Part shown: one piece after another, positions 35,407-43,891 of the stretch
Position numbering within the stretch: position 1 is the first letter of the stretch
How the letters are laid out: the number at the start of each line of letters is the position of its first letter
Origin: Helcococcus kunzii ATCC 51366
GTDB lineage: Bacteria; Bacillota; Clostridia; Tissierellales; Peptoniphilaceae
Length of the DNA stretch: 64,000 bases
Direction: 5' to 3'
Assembly: GCF_000245755.1 (NCBI RefSeq)
Contig: NZ_JH601088.1
Coordinates: 1,358,697-1,422,696, forward strand
Made by a program: the position numbers and the translations under genes
The notes under the pieces: model-generated
Database searches by the model: none
Seen by the model: only the letters and a program-made list of their open reading frames with translations
What the model was told of the DNA's origin: nothing

Positions 35407-36510
35407 TTACATTTTATTCTTATTTTTCTGAATGACAACTAAACCAATAACACTTGTTACTAATAGCACTCCCATTAAAGTAAAATCAAAATTATCTGAA
35501 GTCTCTGGATTTTCAACTTTCGCTTCTGCTCCAATATAGCTAGTATCAGATATTTTGTCGCTATCTGTTGAAATATTGTCCTTATTATTAGGATTATTTA
35601 TTATATTATTTCTCTTATCGTCAATAATTTTATTAAATATTTTAGAATCAATAAGGCTTCCCACCATAATTGGTGTATTTTGCTTATTTATTGGAGTTTC
35701 TACTTTACTATTGTTGTTATTATTGTCATTGCTACCGTTATTACCCTGACTTGGATAACTAGATGGTTTATCCTCTTCTGTTTCCTTTGTCGTTTCTACT
35801 CTATTATCATTTTTTGTTTCTTTAATAGTTTCTTTGATAGTTTCCTTTGGTGACTCTTTTATCGTTTCTTTTGAAGTTTCACTTGGAGTTTCCTTTGATG
35901 TTTCTTTCGGAGTCTCTTTTATTGTTTCCTTCGGTGTTTCTTTAATAGTTTCTTTCGGTGTTTCCTTTGGTGTCTCTTTTTCTGTTTCTTTTGGAGTTTC
36001 CTTTGGAGTCTCTTTTGGAGTCTCCTTAGATGTTTCTTGACTAGTATCTAATGTCTTTTTAGCTTCATCTAACTCTTCTCTTAATTTCGCTAATTCTTCA
36101 GTCTTTGTATGAAGTATATTTAATTCATTTACTTCATTTATAAATCTTTGATATGTACTAGGATCTGAAAAATCAACATTATCAGCAGAACTAATAATTT
36201 TTTCTAGATTTTCTATACCAGCCATTAAATTATTTCTTTCTTGTTCTGCAGTTCCATCATTTGGAATTTCATTTAATTTTGTCAAAAGTTCATCTTTTTG
36301 TCTTTGAGCTTCTTCTTTAATATTTGAAATTTTTGATTCTGATAACTCGCTTAATTGATTTATCTCATTTTGAATGTTTACAATCTTATTTTCAATATTG
36401 GCAATATCATCTTCTGTAGCAGCGAAAACACTATTAAATGCAAAACTTGCCATCAAAGAGAATATCACAGAAAATATTAATACTTTATTTGCTGCTCTTT
36501 TATTTTTCAT
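35407..36510 (-). CDS. Cell-wall-anchored coiled-coil surface protein with KETP repeats
   Basis: Secreted and probably sortase-anchored protein of 367 residues. Residues 1-30 are a signal peptide ending FNSVFA. Residues about 31-155 are helical coiled coil. Residues 159-232 are 4-residue repeats (KETP/KETI/KETS). An Asn/Ser-rich linker follows. The C-terminus has NPETSD at 334-339, a hydrophobic helix (TLMGVLLVTSVIGLVVI) and a charged tail KNKNKM, the layout of a sorting signal with an NPxTS-type motif in place of LPxTG. It is probably displayed on the wall; the binding partner is unknown. AGGGGGAAT precedes the ATG. Confidence 0.85.
   Translation of the reverse strand: MKNKRAANKVLIFSVIFSLMASFAFNSVFAATEDDIANIENKIVNIQNEINQLSELSESKISNIKEEAQRQKDELLTKLNEIPNDGTAEQERNNLMAGIENLEKIISSADNVDFSDPSTYQRFINEVNELNILHTKTEELAKLREELDEAKKTLDTSQETSKETPKETPKETPKETEKETPKETPKETIKETPKETIKETPKETSKETPSETSKETIKESPKETIKETIKETKNDNRVETTKETEEDKPSSYPSQGNNGSNDNNNNNSKVETPINKQNTPIMVGSLIDSKIFNKIIDDKRNNIINNPNNKDNISTDSDKISDTSYIGAEAKVENPETSDNFDFTLMGVLLVTSVIGLVVIQKNKNKM
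35815..36036 (-). repeat. 12-bp coding microsatellite (KET-P repeats)
   Basis: Roughly eighteen copies of a 12-bp unit encode Lys-Glu-Thr-X. The purity of several neighbouring copies suggests length variation among strains. Confidence 0.8.
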
Positions 36511-36696
36511 TATTCCCCCTAAAAAATAACTTAAACGTCTATATACTACTATATATAGATACCTTCTTTTAAAATAGCATACCTCATTTTCGCCTTTTTT
36601 TAAAGTAAAATATTCATTTTTTCCTGTATATGTTGAATATTTAACTAATTCTTTATTTTTCTTAACAAAAATTAACTTTATGAATGGTTTTGTTTT

Positions 36697-36724
36697 TTGA
36701 AATAAAATCCATATTTGATATAAT
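36697..36724 (+). promoter_or_regulatory. Promoter of ahpC-ahpF
   Basis: TTGAAA (36697-36702), 16 nt, TATAAT (36719-36724), about 50 nt before the ahpC ATG. Confidence 0.75.
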
Positions 36725-36727
36725 TAA

Positions 36728-36749
36728 TATGTAATAAGAATATTACATA
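36728..36749 (+). promoter_or_regulatory. Candidate operator of ahpCF
   Basis: Perfect inverted repeat TATGTAATA-AGAA-TATTACATA just downstream of the -10, where a repressor would block transcription. PerR is the usual regulator of ahpCF in Firmicutes, but this 9-4-9 palindrome differs from the 7-1-7 PerR box, so the factor is open. Confidence 0.6.
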
Positions 36750-36774
36750 CTTTAAATATTTAAAGGGGGACAAT

Positions 36775-37341
36775 ATGTCATTAGTAGGTAAAGAAATACA
36801 AGAATTTACAGCTCAAGCTTACAATCCTTCAACAGAAGAATTTGTAACAGTAACAGACAAAGATTTAAGAGGTAAATGGAGCGTTGTAATGTTTTATCCA
36901 GCAGACTTCTCATTCGTTTGCCCAACTGAGCTAGAAGATTTACAACAACAATACGAAAAATTAAAATCATTAGACACAGAAGTATATTCTGTATCAACTG
37001 ATACACACTTTGTGCATAAAGCATGGCATGACCATTCAGAAAAAATTTCAAAAATTACATTTAAGATGATTGGTGATCCAAGTCATGTAATTTCAGAACA
37101 ATTTGATATCCTTGGTGAAGATGGATTATCACAAAGAGGTACATTCATCATTGATCCAGACGGAGTTGTTCAAGCATTAGAAATCAATGCTGATGGTATT
37201 GGTAGAGATGCTTCAGTATTAATTGATAAGATTAGAGCTGCACAATATATTAGAAAAAACCCAGGTGAAGTTTGTCCAGCAAAATGGAAAGAATCTGGAG
37301 AAACATTAACACCAGGATTAGATTTAGTAGGTAAAATCTAA
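36775..37341 (+). CDS. ahpC: Alkyl hydroperoxide reductase C (peroxiredoxin)
   Basis: Typical 2-Cys peroxiredoxin reducing H2O2 and organic peroxides. The peroxidatic Cys is in FSFVCPTE (Cys49) and the resolving Cys in GEVCPAKW (Cys167). The length of 188 residues is standard. GGGGGAC precedes the ATG. Its stop overlaps the ahpF start as TAATG, so the reductase is translationally coupled. It provides peroxide defence in an anaerobe exposed to host oxygen. Confidence 0.97.
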   Translation: MSLVGKEIQEFTAQAYNPSTEEFVTVTDKDLRGKWSVVMFYPADFSFVCPTELEDLQQQYEKLKSLDTEVYSVSTDTHFVHKAWHDHSEKISKITFKMIGDPSHVISEQFDILGEDGLSQRGTFIIDPDGVVQALEINADGIGRDASVLIDKIRAAQYIRKNPGEVCPAKWKESGETLTPGLDLVGKI

Positions 37342-38873
37342 TGATTTTGGATTCAAATTTACAAAATCAACTATCTCAATATCTAGAGCTATTAGAAAAT
37401 CCTATCGAAATAGTTGCTAGTTTAGATGATAGTGATAATTCAAATAAAATGAAAGAATTTTTATCTGAAATTTCTAATCTTTCAGATAAGATCACAGTTA
37501 AAGAAGAAAAATTGAGCATGACTCCATCTTTTACTGTAAATAGAGAAAATGAAGAAACAGGTATTGTTTTTTCAGGGATTCCTCTAGGTCATGAATTTGA
37601 ATCTCTAGTTTTGGCTCTATTACAAGTTGGAGGCAGAGCTCCTAAAATTTCAGAAGAACAAGTTAAAAGAATAAAAGATATTGATGAAGAGTTAAACTTT
37701 GAAACTATTGTAAGTTTAACATGTCATAATTGCCCAGATGTTGTACAATCCCTAAATATCATGTCCGTGTTAAATCCTAAGATTAAACACACTATGATTG
37801 AAGGTGGAGCGTTCCAAGATCTTGTTGAAGAAAGAGGTGTTATGGCAGTACCAACCATCTTCTTAAATGGAGAAGAATTAATGGGTGGTAGAACAAATCT
37901 TGACCAAATACTTGATAAAGTTGCTGGTGCTAAATCATCAAATAGCATTAAAAATGTTGAAAATCTTGATGTATTAATCATTGGTGGTGGTCCTGCTGCA
38001 GGTGCTGCTGCTATCTATACAGCAAGAAAAGGCTTAAAAACAGCAATAGTATGTGATGAATTTGGCGGACAAGTTACTGAAACTTTAGGTATTGAAAATA
38101 TAATTGGTACTGCTTACACTGAAGGTCCAAAATATATGGAACAAGTGAAAAGCCATATTAAAGAATATGATATCCAATTATTTGAAGGCTATAGAGCTGA
38201 AGATATTGAAAGAAATGACAATATCTCTGTGAAATTAGATAATGGACAAGAATTAAACGCAAAGACAGCTATTATTGCGACAGGTGCAAGATGGAGACTT
38301 TTAGGCATTCCTGGAGAAAAAGAATATAAAAATAAAGGTATAGCTTATTGTGTACACTGCGATGGTCCACTTTTCAGAGATAAAAAAGTTGCCGTTATTG
38401 GTGGTGGAAATTCAGGAGTTGAAGCAGCTATAGATCTTGCTCCAATTGCTAGTGAAGTAGTATTGATAGAATTTGCTGATAAACTTAAAGCAGACAATGT
38501 TTTACAAGATAAACTAAAATCTTTAGACAATGTTGAAATAATTACAAATGCTCAAACAACTTCAATTGATGGCGACAGTAAGGTAACAGGTTTAACATAT
38601 ACAGATAGAGTTTCTGGTGATTCAATATCAAGAGACATCGATGGATGCTTTATCCAAGTTGGTCTGGTGCCAAATACAGAATTCTTAGGTGATAAAGTTG
38701 AAAAGACAAAAATGGGTGAAATCATTGTAAACCCTGAAGGTCAAACATCTATTGAAGGAGTATTTGCAGCAGGAGACTGTACAGATACAGCATTTAAACA
38801 AATAGTAATTGCATTAGGAAGCGGAGCTACTGCTGGCCTTGGTGCAAATAACTATATTGTAAGAAATTCATAA
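37341..38873 (+). CDS. ahpF: Alkyl hydroperoxide reductase F (NADH:peroxiredoxin reductase)
   Basis: Flavoprotein that reduces AhpC. The N-terminal tandem thioredoxin-fold domain has the redox pair in SLTCHNCPDV (Cys128, Cys131). The C-terminal thioredoxin-reductase-like part has FAD-binding GGGPAAGAAAIYTARKG, the dithiol YCVHCDGP (Cys about 336 and 339), NAD-binding GGGNSGVEAA and AAGDCTD. The length of 510 residues is normal. Confidence 0.97.
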   Translation: MILDSNLQNQLSQYLELLENPIEIVASLDDSDNSNKMKEFLSEISNLSDKITVKEEKLSMTPSFTVNRENEETGIVFSGIPLGHEFESLVLALLQVGGRAPKISEEQVKRIKDIDEELNFETIVSLTCHNCPDVVQSLNIMSVLNPKIKHTMIEGGAFQDLVEERGVMAVPTIFLNGEELMGGRTNLDQILDKVAGAKSSNSIKNVENLDVLIIGGGPAAGAAAIYTARKGLKTAIVCDEFGGQVTETLGIENIIGTAYTEGPKYMEQVKSHIKEYDIQLFEGYRAEDIERNDNISVKLDNGQELNAKTAIIATGARWRLLGIPGEKEYKNKGIAYCVHCDGPLFRDKKVAVIGGGNSGVEAAIDLAPIASEVVLIEFADKLKADNVLQDKLKSLDNVEIITNAQTTSIDGDSKVTGLTYTDRVSGDSISRDIDGCFIQVGLVPNTEFLGDKVEKTKMGEIIVNPEGQTSIEGVFAAGDCTDTAFKQIVIALGSGATAGLGANNYIVRNS

Positions 38874-38878
38874 AAAAA

Positions 38879-38921
38879 TAAAACTGCTAGATGACTAAAA
38901 TATGTCATTTAGCAGTTTTTT
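38879..38921 (+). terminator. Intrinsic terminator of ahpCF
   Basis: AAACTGCTAgATGAC / GTCATtTAGCAGTTT arms around TAAAATAT, ending in a T-run. The A-rich left flank also lets it serve the convergent vanY-like gene. Confidence 0.9.
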
Positions 38922-38929
38922 ATATTTTA

Positions 38930-39823
38930 TTATTCTATCCCCAAATATTCTTCTAATACTTGTCCAGAATTATATATTTTCTCTGCAATATCACCAACAT
39001 ATCTATAATGCCATGATTCCGCAGAATATCCTGTTATATTTTCCTTACCTTCTGGATATCTTAAAATAAACCCAAATTTATGAGCATTTTTTGCCATCCA
39101 AAGTTGCTCTGGAGTACCGGTAAATGATTCAAGATTATTTTTACCTCCAGAAAAATCAGCAGCTGTACCAAGTTGATGTTCTGAATGTCCTGGTCTTGCA
39201 GATAATTTATCAACTTCTTCTTGACTATCTTTTGCTAAATAGCCAGTATAAAGTTGTTTTTGGAAATCATAGTCTCTATATCCTGTTGAAATTCTTAAAT
39301 CAAGCCCTTCTGCCTCCGATGCATTTCTCATCTTCAAGAATGCTTCATAAGCTTCACCTTCTAATTGAGCATATCCATAAACAGTATATTTTTCATCAAT
39401 ATTTACAATATTTTCTGGTCTATATTTTGGATCTAATCTAAACTTCTTATTTACAATAGTTAATTTATCATCCCTAAAAATCACTTTATATGAATTTTCA
39501 AAATTTATTGGTATACCATTAAATGTATCAATCTCATCATTAGGAATTTTTTCATAAACTATCTCTTCTTTTTGTGTCTCTGGTGTTTTTTCATCTTGAG
39601 TTTCTTCTTCAGATTCAGTTTCAGTTTCAGTTTCTTCTTTTGATTCTGTCTCTGTTTCAATCAAGCTTTCTTCTGACGTATCTTTTGTATCTTCACTTGT
39701 CTCTACTTCGTCGACAGTGTTTTTCTCATATAGTGTTTCATTTCCATCTTTAAATAAACTACATCCACTTATCGCAAAAACTAATACTGCTAACAATATT
39801 ATTATCTTATTTTTCTTATTCAA
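38930..39823 (-). CDS. VanY-type D,D-carboxypeptidase lipoprotein
   Basis: M15B metallopeptidase that trims the terminal D-Ala of peptidoglycan stem peptides. It has a lipoprotein signal ending FAISGC (Cys21), then a Glu/Thr/Ser-rich stalk to about residue 95, then the catalytic domain: STGYRDYDFQ, zinc ligands in SEHQLGTAADFS and the C-terminal ESWHYRYVG. The length of 297 residues includes the stalk. It is membrane-tethered outside the cell. Whether it aids glycopeptide tolerance or normal wall remodelling is unknown; the VanSR-like pair is about 10 kb away. Confidence 0.92.
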   Translation of the reverse strand: MNKKNKIIILLAVLVFAISGCSLFKDGNETLYEKNTVDEVETSEDTKDTSEESLIETETESKEETETETESEEETQDEKTPETQKEEIVYEKIPNDEIDTFNGIPINFENSYKVIFRDDKLTIVNKKFRLDPKYRPENIVNIDEKYTVYGYAQLEGEAYEAFLKMRNASEAEGLDLRISTGYRDYDFQKQLYTGYLAKDSQEEVDKLSARPGHSEHQLGTAADFSGGKNNLESFTGTPEQLWMAKNAHKFGFILRYPEGKENITGYSAESWHYRYVGDIAEKIYNSGQVLEEYLGIE

Positions 39824-39850
39824 ATTTTACCTCCAAAATGAGATGAAAAC

Positions 39851-41071
39851 TTAAATGATAATATCATCAAGAGTAATATATTTTATCATTCCATTTTCAA
39901 ACTCTTGTGGCATCTCCCCTTTTACCAACGGAAGTGCGTATTGATAAATTTTTTGTTCTAGTGTTTCTATATCTTTCATCCATGATTGCGGTATTATACT
40001 TTCCATATTTGCAATCTCACCTGAAATAACATGACTAAACTCTATTTCATATGATTGAGTATCTTTTCTTTTTATAACTGGTACTATATTTGTTTTTTCT
40101 CTGCTCCATTCCAATGATTTATATCCAAGCTCAAAGGCTTCTTCTGAATCGGTTTTACTAATAATGTGATTAGTCCTTTGAGAAATATTTAGCTCTACCG
40201 CTTTAGTTTTTATATCCATTACATCATAAATATAATCAGAAATTCTACTTGCAATCCCAGATATAATTGGGTGATTAAACCCTTGATCATAGGATCTAAT
40301 TACAGATTTTTCAAAATATTTTTCACTATCCATAAAACCTTCAGAAACTGCAACAATTACATTATCCTCAATTTCATGAGCTTTTTTAATATCTTCAATT
40401 ATCTGTTCTTTTGTACAAGGCTTTTCACTTAAATATATTAAATTTACAACCCTTTTATCTCTATTGTAATTTGTAAGTAATGAACTCGCAGTTAACCAAC
40501 CTGCATTTCTTCCCATAATTTCAACAAAAGTAACAGTTTTTTTATCATAAATATCAACATCAGTACGAATGTTATTTATTGTATTTATAATATATTTTGA
40601 AGCAGAACCAAATCCTGGAGAATGGTCCATTCCCATTAAATCATTATCAATTGTCTTAGGAGATCCAACAATGCTTATCCAATCAATTTTATTTTTTATC
40701 ATATAAGCATTTAACTTTTTAACCGTATCCATTGAGTCATTTCCACCAATATATACGAAATTTGTAATCTCTAATTTCTTCAGCTTTTCAAAAATCAATC
40801 TATAGATATCATCGTTTAAATCATCTGTTAGTCTATATCTACATGAACCCAAAATTGAAGATGGTCTCTTCATCAATTTATCTTTTATATTTTCTGAAAC
40901 AAATTTTTCCTTATCAATTTCAACTATATTATCCCTTAATAGTCCCTCTATTCCATGTCTTAACGCATAAATCTTCTCAAAATTAAAATCTATCCCAGCT
41001 TGAATAACCCCCGCTAATGAGGAATTAATCACACTCGTAGGTCCTCCCGACTGGCCAACTAAACAATTCAT
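39851..41071 (-). CDS. Phosphofructokinase, PPi-dependent type
   Basis: Phosphorylates fructose 6-phosphate in glycolysis. The N-terminal GQSGGPTSVINSSLAGV and EIMGRNAGWLTA are family motifs. IGGNDSMDT replaces the GGDGS of ATP enzymes, and SPKTIDNDL carries Lys where ATP enzymes have Gly (PGTIDND). Both changes mark the pyrophosphate-dependent class, and the length of 406 residues fits. The reaction would be reversible. It is a single gene. PPi use is an inference from these two positions. Confidence 0.9.
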   Translation of the reverse strand: MNCLVGQSGGPTSVINSSLAGVIQAGIDFNFEKIYALRHGIEGLLRDNIVEIDKEKFVSENIKDKLMKRPSSILGSCRYRLTDDLNDDIYRLIFEKLKKLEITNFVYIGGNDSMDTVKKLNAYMIKNKIDWISIVGSPKTIDNDLMGMDHSPGFGSASKYIINTINNIRTDVDIYDKKTVTFVEIMGRNAGWLTASSLLTNYNRDKRVVNLIYLSEKPCTKEQIIEDIKKAHEIEDNVIVAVSEGFMDSEKYFEKSVIRSYDQGFNHPIISGIASRISDYIYDVMDIKTKAVELNISQRTNHIISKTDSEEAFELGYKSLEWSREKTNIVPVIKRKDTQSYEIEFSHVISGEIANMESIIPQSWMKDIETLEQKIYQYALPLVKGEMPQEFENGMIKYITLDDIII

Positions 41072-41165
41072 TAAAAACTCCTTTATATTTATTTTACCGA
41101 TATCTATAATACCATAAAAACAATAAATTGTTTAATTTCAAAATGGAGTTTTCTATCAAATAGAT

Positions 41166-41933
41166 TTATGACTCTAATAACATAAAAATTTCTTTTTTAA
41201 TATTTGAATATTCAGGATCTAATGAAGGAATGTAATTTTTGTCATCAAGTATTTTTTTATTAAAATCTACATTAAACACTTTGTCAATTCTTCCTGGATT
41301 TTTGTCCATTACAATTACTCTATTTCCCAATGTTAAAGCCTCATCTATATCATGTGTTATCATAAAGACAGTAAATTTTTCATTAAACCAAAGCTCTCTT
41401 AAAAAATCTTGTAACAATTTCCTATTTATCGCATCTAACGCTGCAAATGGCTCATCCATCAATACAATTTTAGGTTTATTAATCATAGTTCTTGCAATAG
41501 CAACTCTTTGCTGCATCCCACCAGAAAGTTCATATGGATAATGCTTCTTAAATTCTCTTAATCCAATGATATCAATATAGTGATTAAATGATTTTTCAAC
41601 TTCCTCTTTATTTTCTTTAAGAATATTTGGACCAAACTTTATGTTTTGTTCAATATTCAACCAAGGAAATAGATTTGTTTGTTGAAACACTACCCCTCTA
41701 TCTTTACTTGGACCAGTTACTTCCTTACCATTTAATAAAACTTTTCCTGATGTTGGTTTTACAAATCCCGCTAAAGTGTTTAATAATGTGGTCTTTCCAC
41801 AACCTGAAGGCCCTAAAGCCACTACAAAGTCAGCCTTTTTAACATCAAGATTAATGTCTTCTATCGCTTTTGTTTTGACTGATTGTCCATCATATTCAAC
41901 TGAAACAGATTTAAGTTCTACTAAATTATTCAT
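41166..41933 (-). CDS. ABC transporter ATPase (SsuB/TauB-like)
   Basis: Energises uptake with the adjacent permease and lipoprotein. Walker A is GPSGCGKTTLLN, the signature is LSGGMQQRVAIAR, Walker B is VLMDEPFAALD, and the switch His is in ITHDIDEA. ATG 41933 gives the normal N-terminus MNNLVELKSVSVEYD; an in-frame ATG at 41945 also exists. The start overlaps the binding-protein gene. Family members carry sulfonates, taurine, nitrate or thiamine precursors; sulfur compounds are favoured here by the neighbours. Confidence 0.9.
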   Translation of the reverse strand: MNNLVELKSVSVEYDGQSVKTKAIEDINLDVKKADFVVALGPSGCGKTTLLNTLAGFVKPTSGKVLLNGKEVTGPSKDRGVVFQQTNLFPWLNIEQNIKFGPNILKENKEEVEKSFNHYIDIIGLREFKKHYPYELSGGMQQRVAIARTMINKPKIVLMDEPFAALDAINRKLLQDFLRELWFNEKFTVFMITHDIDEALTLGNRVIVMDKNPGRIDKVFNVDFNKKILDDKNYIPSLDPEYSNIKKEIFMLLES

Positions 41934-42972
41934 TATTTTCCCCATTTTTATCTAAGCTTTTTTCAATATATTTGCTATTAATAAATTCATCGATTTGTTC
42001 CATTGTAGGAATTTTATCTATCTTCTTTTCGTTTTGTAAGAATTTTGCCGTCTCTAAAAATGTCTTGTTAAAATCCCCAGGATTTTTATTTGTCCCTAAA
42101 TACCTTTTATCCAACTGCTCTCTAGCATTTAACCAAATAGTACTTTCCATTTGTCTTTTTACTAAATCTTCTTTAACCCCCAGATATTTTGACGCCGCTT
42201 TTATAGCATTTTCCGGTCTTTCTTTGAATTCTGTTATACCTTTATCTAAAGCTTTTATATAATCAGCAACCAAATTCGGATATTTCTTAGAAAATTGTTT
42301 ATTAACTAATTCAATATTTACAGTTGTAATGCCTTTCTCAGCTAATGCCGCACTATCTATTAATACCTTGCCGCTCTTTTTTATCTCGCCAAGTGTAGGC
42401 TCCCAAGTATATACAGCATCCAAATCACCTCTTGACCATGAAGCCACTATATCTTCAGTGTTCATATCTAAAAGCTTAATATCTCTTGCTGTAAGTCCTT
42501 CAAGCTCCAAAGCTTTCATCAATGAATAATGACTTGTAGAACTAAAAGGTGTCGCAATGGTCTTTCCTCTCAAATCTTTTATTGAATTAATATTTTTGCC
42601 ATCTTGAACCACTAACGCTTCATTTGAGCCCAATACCTCATGTATCCAGATAAGCTCTACATCTAAACCTCTATTTAATGCAACTACACCATTTGTATAT
42701 CCCATTTCGGCAAAATCTAAATCTCCCGATGCAAAGGCTACATTAGCTGCAGTTCCTGAATCAAAAAATATAAGTTCTACTTTTATTCCCTTGTTTTCAA
42801 AATATTCCTTAAAAAAACCTAATTCGTATGCTACTGTTTTATCATCGGGAACTCTAATTGTACCGATTTTTATTTTTTCAGGTTTTGAACCATTTTTTTT
42901 ACTGCATCCAACAAATAACAATAAAATTAATAATAGAGTAAAAAATATAAATCTATTATTTCTTAAATTCAT
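41926..42972 (-). CDS. ABC substrate-binding lipoprotein (SsuA/TauA-like)
   Basis: Extracellular receptor with lipobox LFVGC (Cys23). The bilobed NMT1/SsuA-like fold shows IGTIRVPDDKTVAYELGFF, SGDLDFAEMGYTNGVVALN, IKDLRGKTIATPFSSTSHYS and DAVYTWEPTLG, typical of sulfonate/taurine binding proteins. The length of 348 residues is normal. The ligand is not determinable from sequence. It is the middle gene of the permease-receptor-ATPase operon. Confidence 0.9.
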   Translation of the reverse strand: MNLRNNRFIFFTLLLILLLFVGCSKKNGSKPEKIKIGTIRVPDDKTVAYELGFFKEYFENKGIKVELIFFDSGTAANVAFASGDLDFAEMGYTNGVVALNRGLDVELIWIHEVLGSNEALVVQDGKNINSIKDLRGKTIATPFSSTSHYSLMKALELEGLTARDIKLLDMNTEDIVASWSRGDLDAVYTWEPTLGEIKKSGKVLIDSAALAEKGITTVNIELVNKQFSKKYPNLVADYIKALDKGITEFKERPENAIKAASKYLGVKEDLVKRQMESTIWLNAREQLDKRYLGTNKNPGDFNKTFLETAKFLQNEKKIDKIPTMEQIDEFINSKYIEKSLDKNGENNE

Positions 42973-42984
42973 ATCTAATTACCT

Positions 42985-43755
42985 CTACTTCCCATTCCAA
43001 AAGACTACTTTTTTCTCGATTTTAGTTAAAATATAATCTAGCAATATCCCAGTCAATCCCATAATTATAATGCCTACAAATACAACTTCTGTTTTAAGAT
43101 ATTTATAAGCATCTAAAACCATCCAACCGATACCTGCAGTTGCCGCAATCATTTCTGCAGATACTAGTGTCGTATACGCAATAGATACCGCAGTTCTTAT
43201 ACCAACAAATATCTCAGGTAAGGATGCCGGCAAGATAACTTTGAAAAAGATTTGTTTATTGTTTGCACCTAAAGTTTCTGCAGACATAATTAGGTTTTGA
43301 TTTACTCTTGATACCGCTGATAAACTTGAAATATAGATAGGCATAAATGCAGCAATATACAAAAGTGTCACTTTAGATGTTTCACCAATCCCAAACCAAA
43401 CAATTAATAATGTGTAATATGCTAATGGAGGCAAAGGTCTAATAAAATTAATTACAGAATTAAATATTGCCTTTAATTTTGGAAAATATCCACTAACTAA
43501 TCCTAGAGGTATAGCTGTCAAAATAGCTAAAATAATCGCTGATAACAATCTAAACAAACTTATACCTAAATGTTGCCATAAAGAAATATAATTGTATCCA
43601 TTTTTTACAATATCAACAAAAACATTTATTACTTGACTTGGTGAAGGTAATTTAATCGGCGGAACCATCCTCGTTTCTGTAACAATATACCATATTATTA
43701 AAATGACAAGCCATGTTATTAAGCTTAAAAAAATATGTTTATTATTTTTTTTCAT
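42985..43755 (-). CDS. ABC transporter permease (SsuC/TauC-like)
   Basis: Integral membrane permease of 256 residues with about six transmembrane helices. The EAA loop appears as SAETLGANNKQIFFKVILPA and is followed by SLPEIFVGIRTAVSIAY. Family hallmarks PLGLVSGYF and GIGWMVLDA are present. It is first in the operon, with AGGGAGGTAT before the ATG. Confidence 0.92.
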   Translation of the reverse strand: MKKNNKHIFLSLITWLVILIIWYIVTETRMVPPIKLPSPSQVINVFVDIVKNGYNYISLWQHLGISLFRLLSAIILAILTAIPLGLVSGYFPKLKAIFNSVINFIRPLPPLAYYTLLIVWFGIGETSKVTLLYIAAFMPIYISSLSAVSRVNQNLIMSAETLGANNKQIFFKVILPASLPEIFVGIRTAVSIAYTTLVSAEMIAATAGIGWMVLDAYKYLKTEVVFVGIIIMGLTGILLDYILTKIEKKVVFWNGK

Positions 43756-43787
43756 AATACCTCCCTAAACTTTATTCTAAATAAAAA

Positions 43788-43863
43788 CAGCAAATTATAT
43801 ATCTAATAATATATAATTGATCACAGAACAATCAAAAATAACGATAAATATATAATTTACTGC
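43788..43863 (-). terminator. Possible terminator between cdr and the ABC operon
   Basis: GCAGTAAATTATATAT and ATATATAATTTGCTGT (minus strand) can pair across a loop of about 40 nt, then TTTTTATTT follows. It is AT-rich with a long loop, so weak. Confidence 0.4.
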
Positions 43864-43891
43864 TTAATATTTTTATATAATTTTCAATTTA

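Noticed and set aside
35834..36040. Val/Ser-rich reading frame opposite the KETP repeats
   Set aside because: It is the complementary reading of the 12-bp repeat and has no start signal.
41166..43755. Naming the ABC operon as a taurine or sulfonate transporter
   Set aside because: The family fits, but ligand residues cannot be read reliably; only SsuABC/TauABC-like is claimed.
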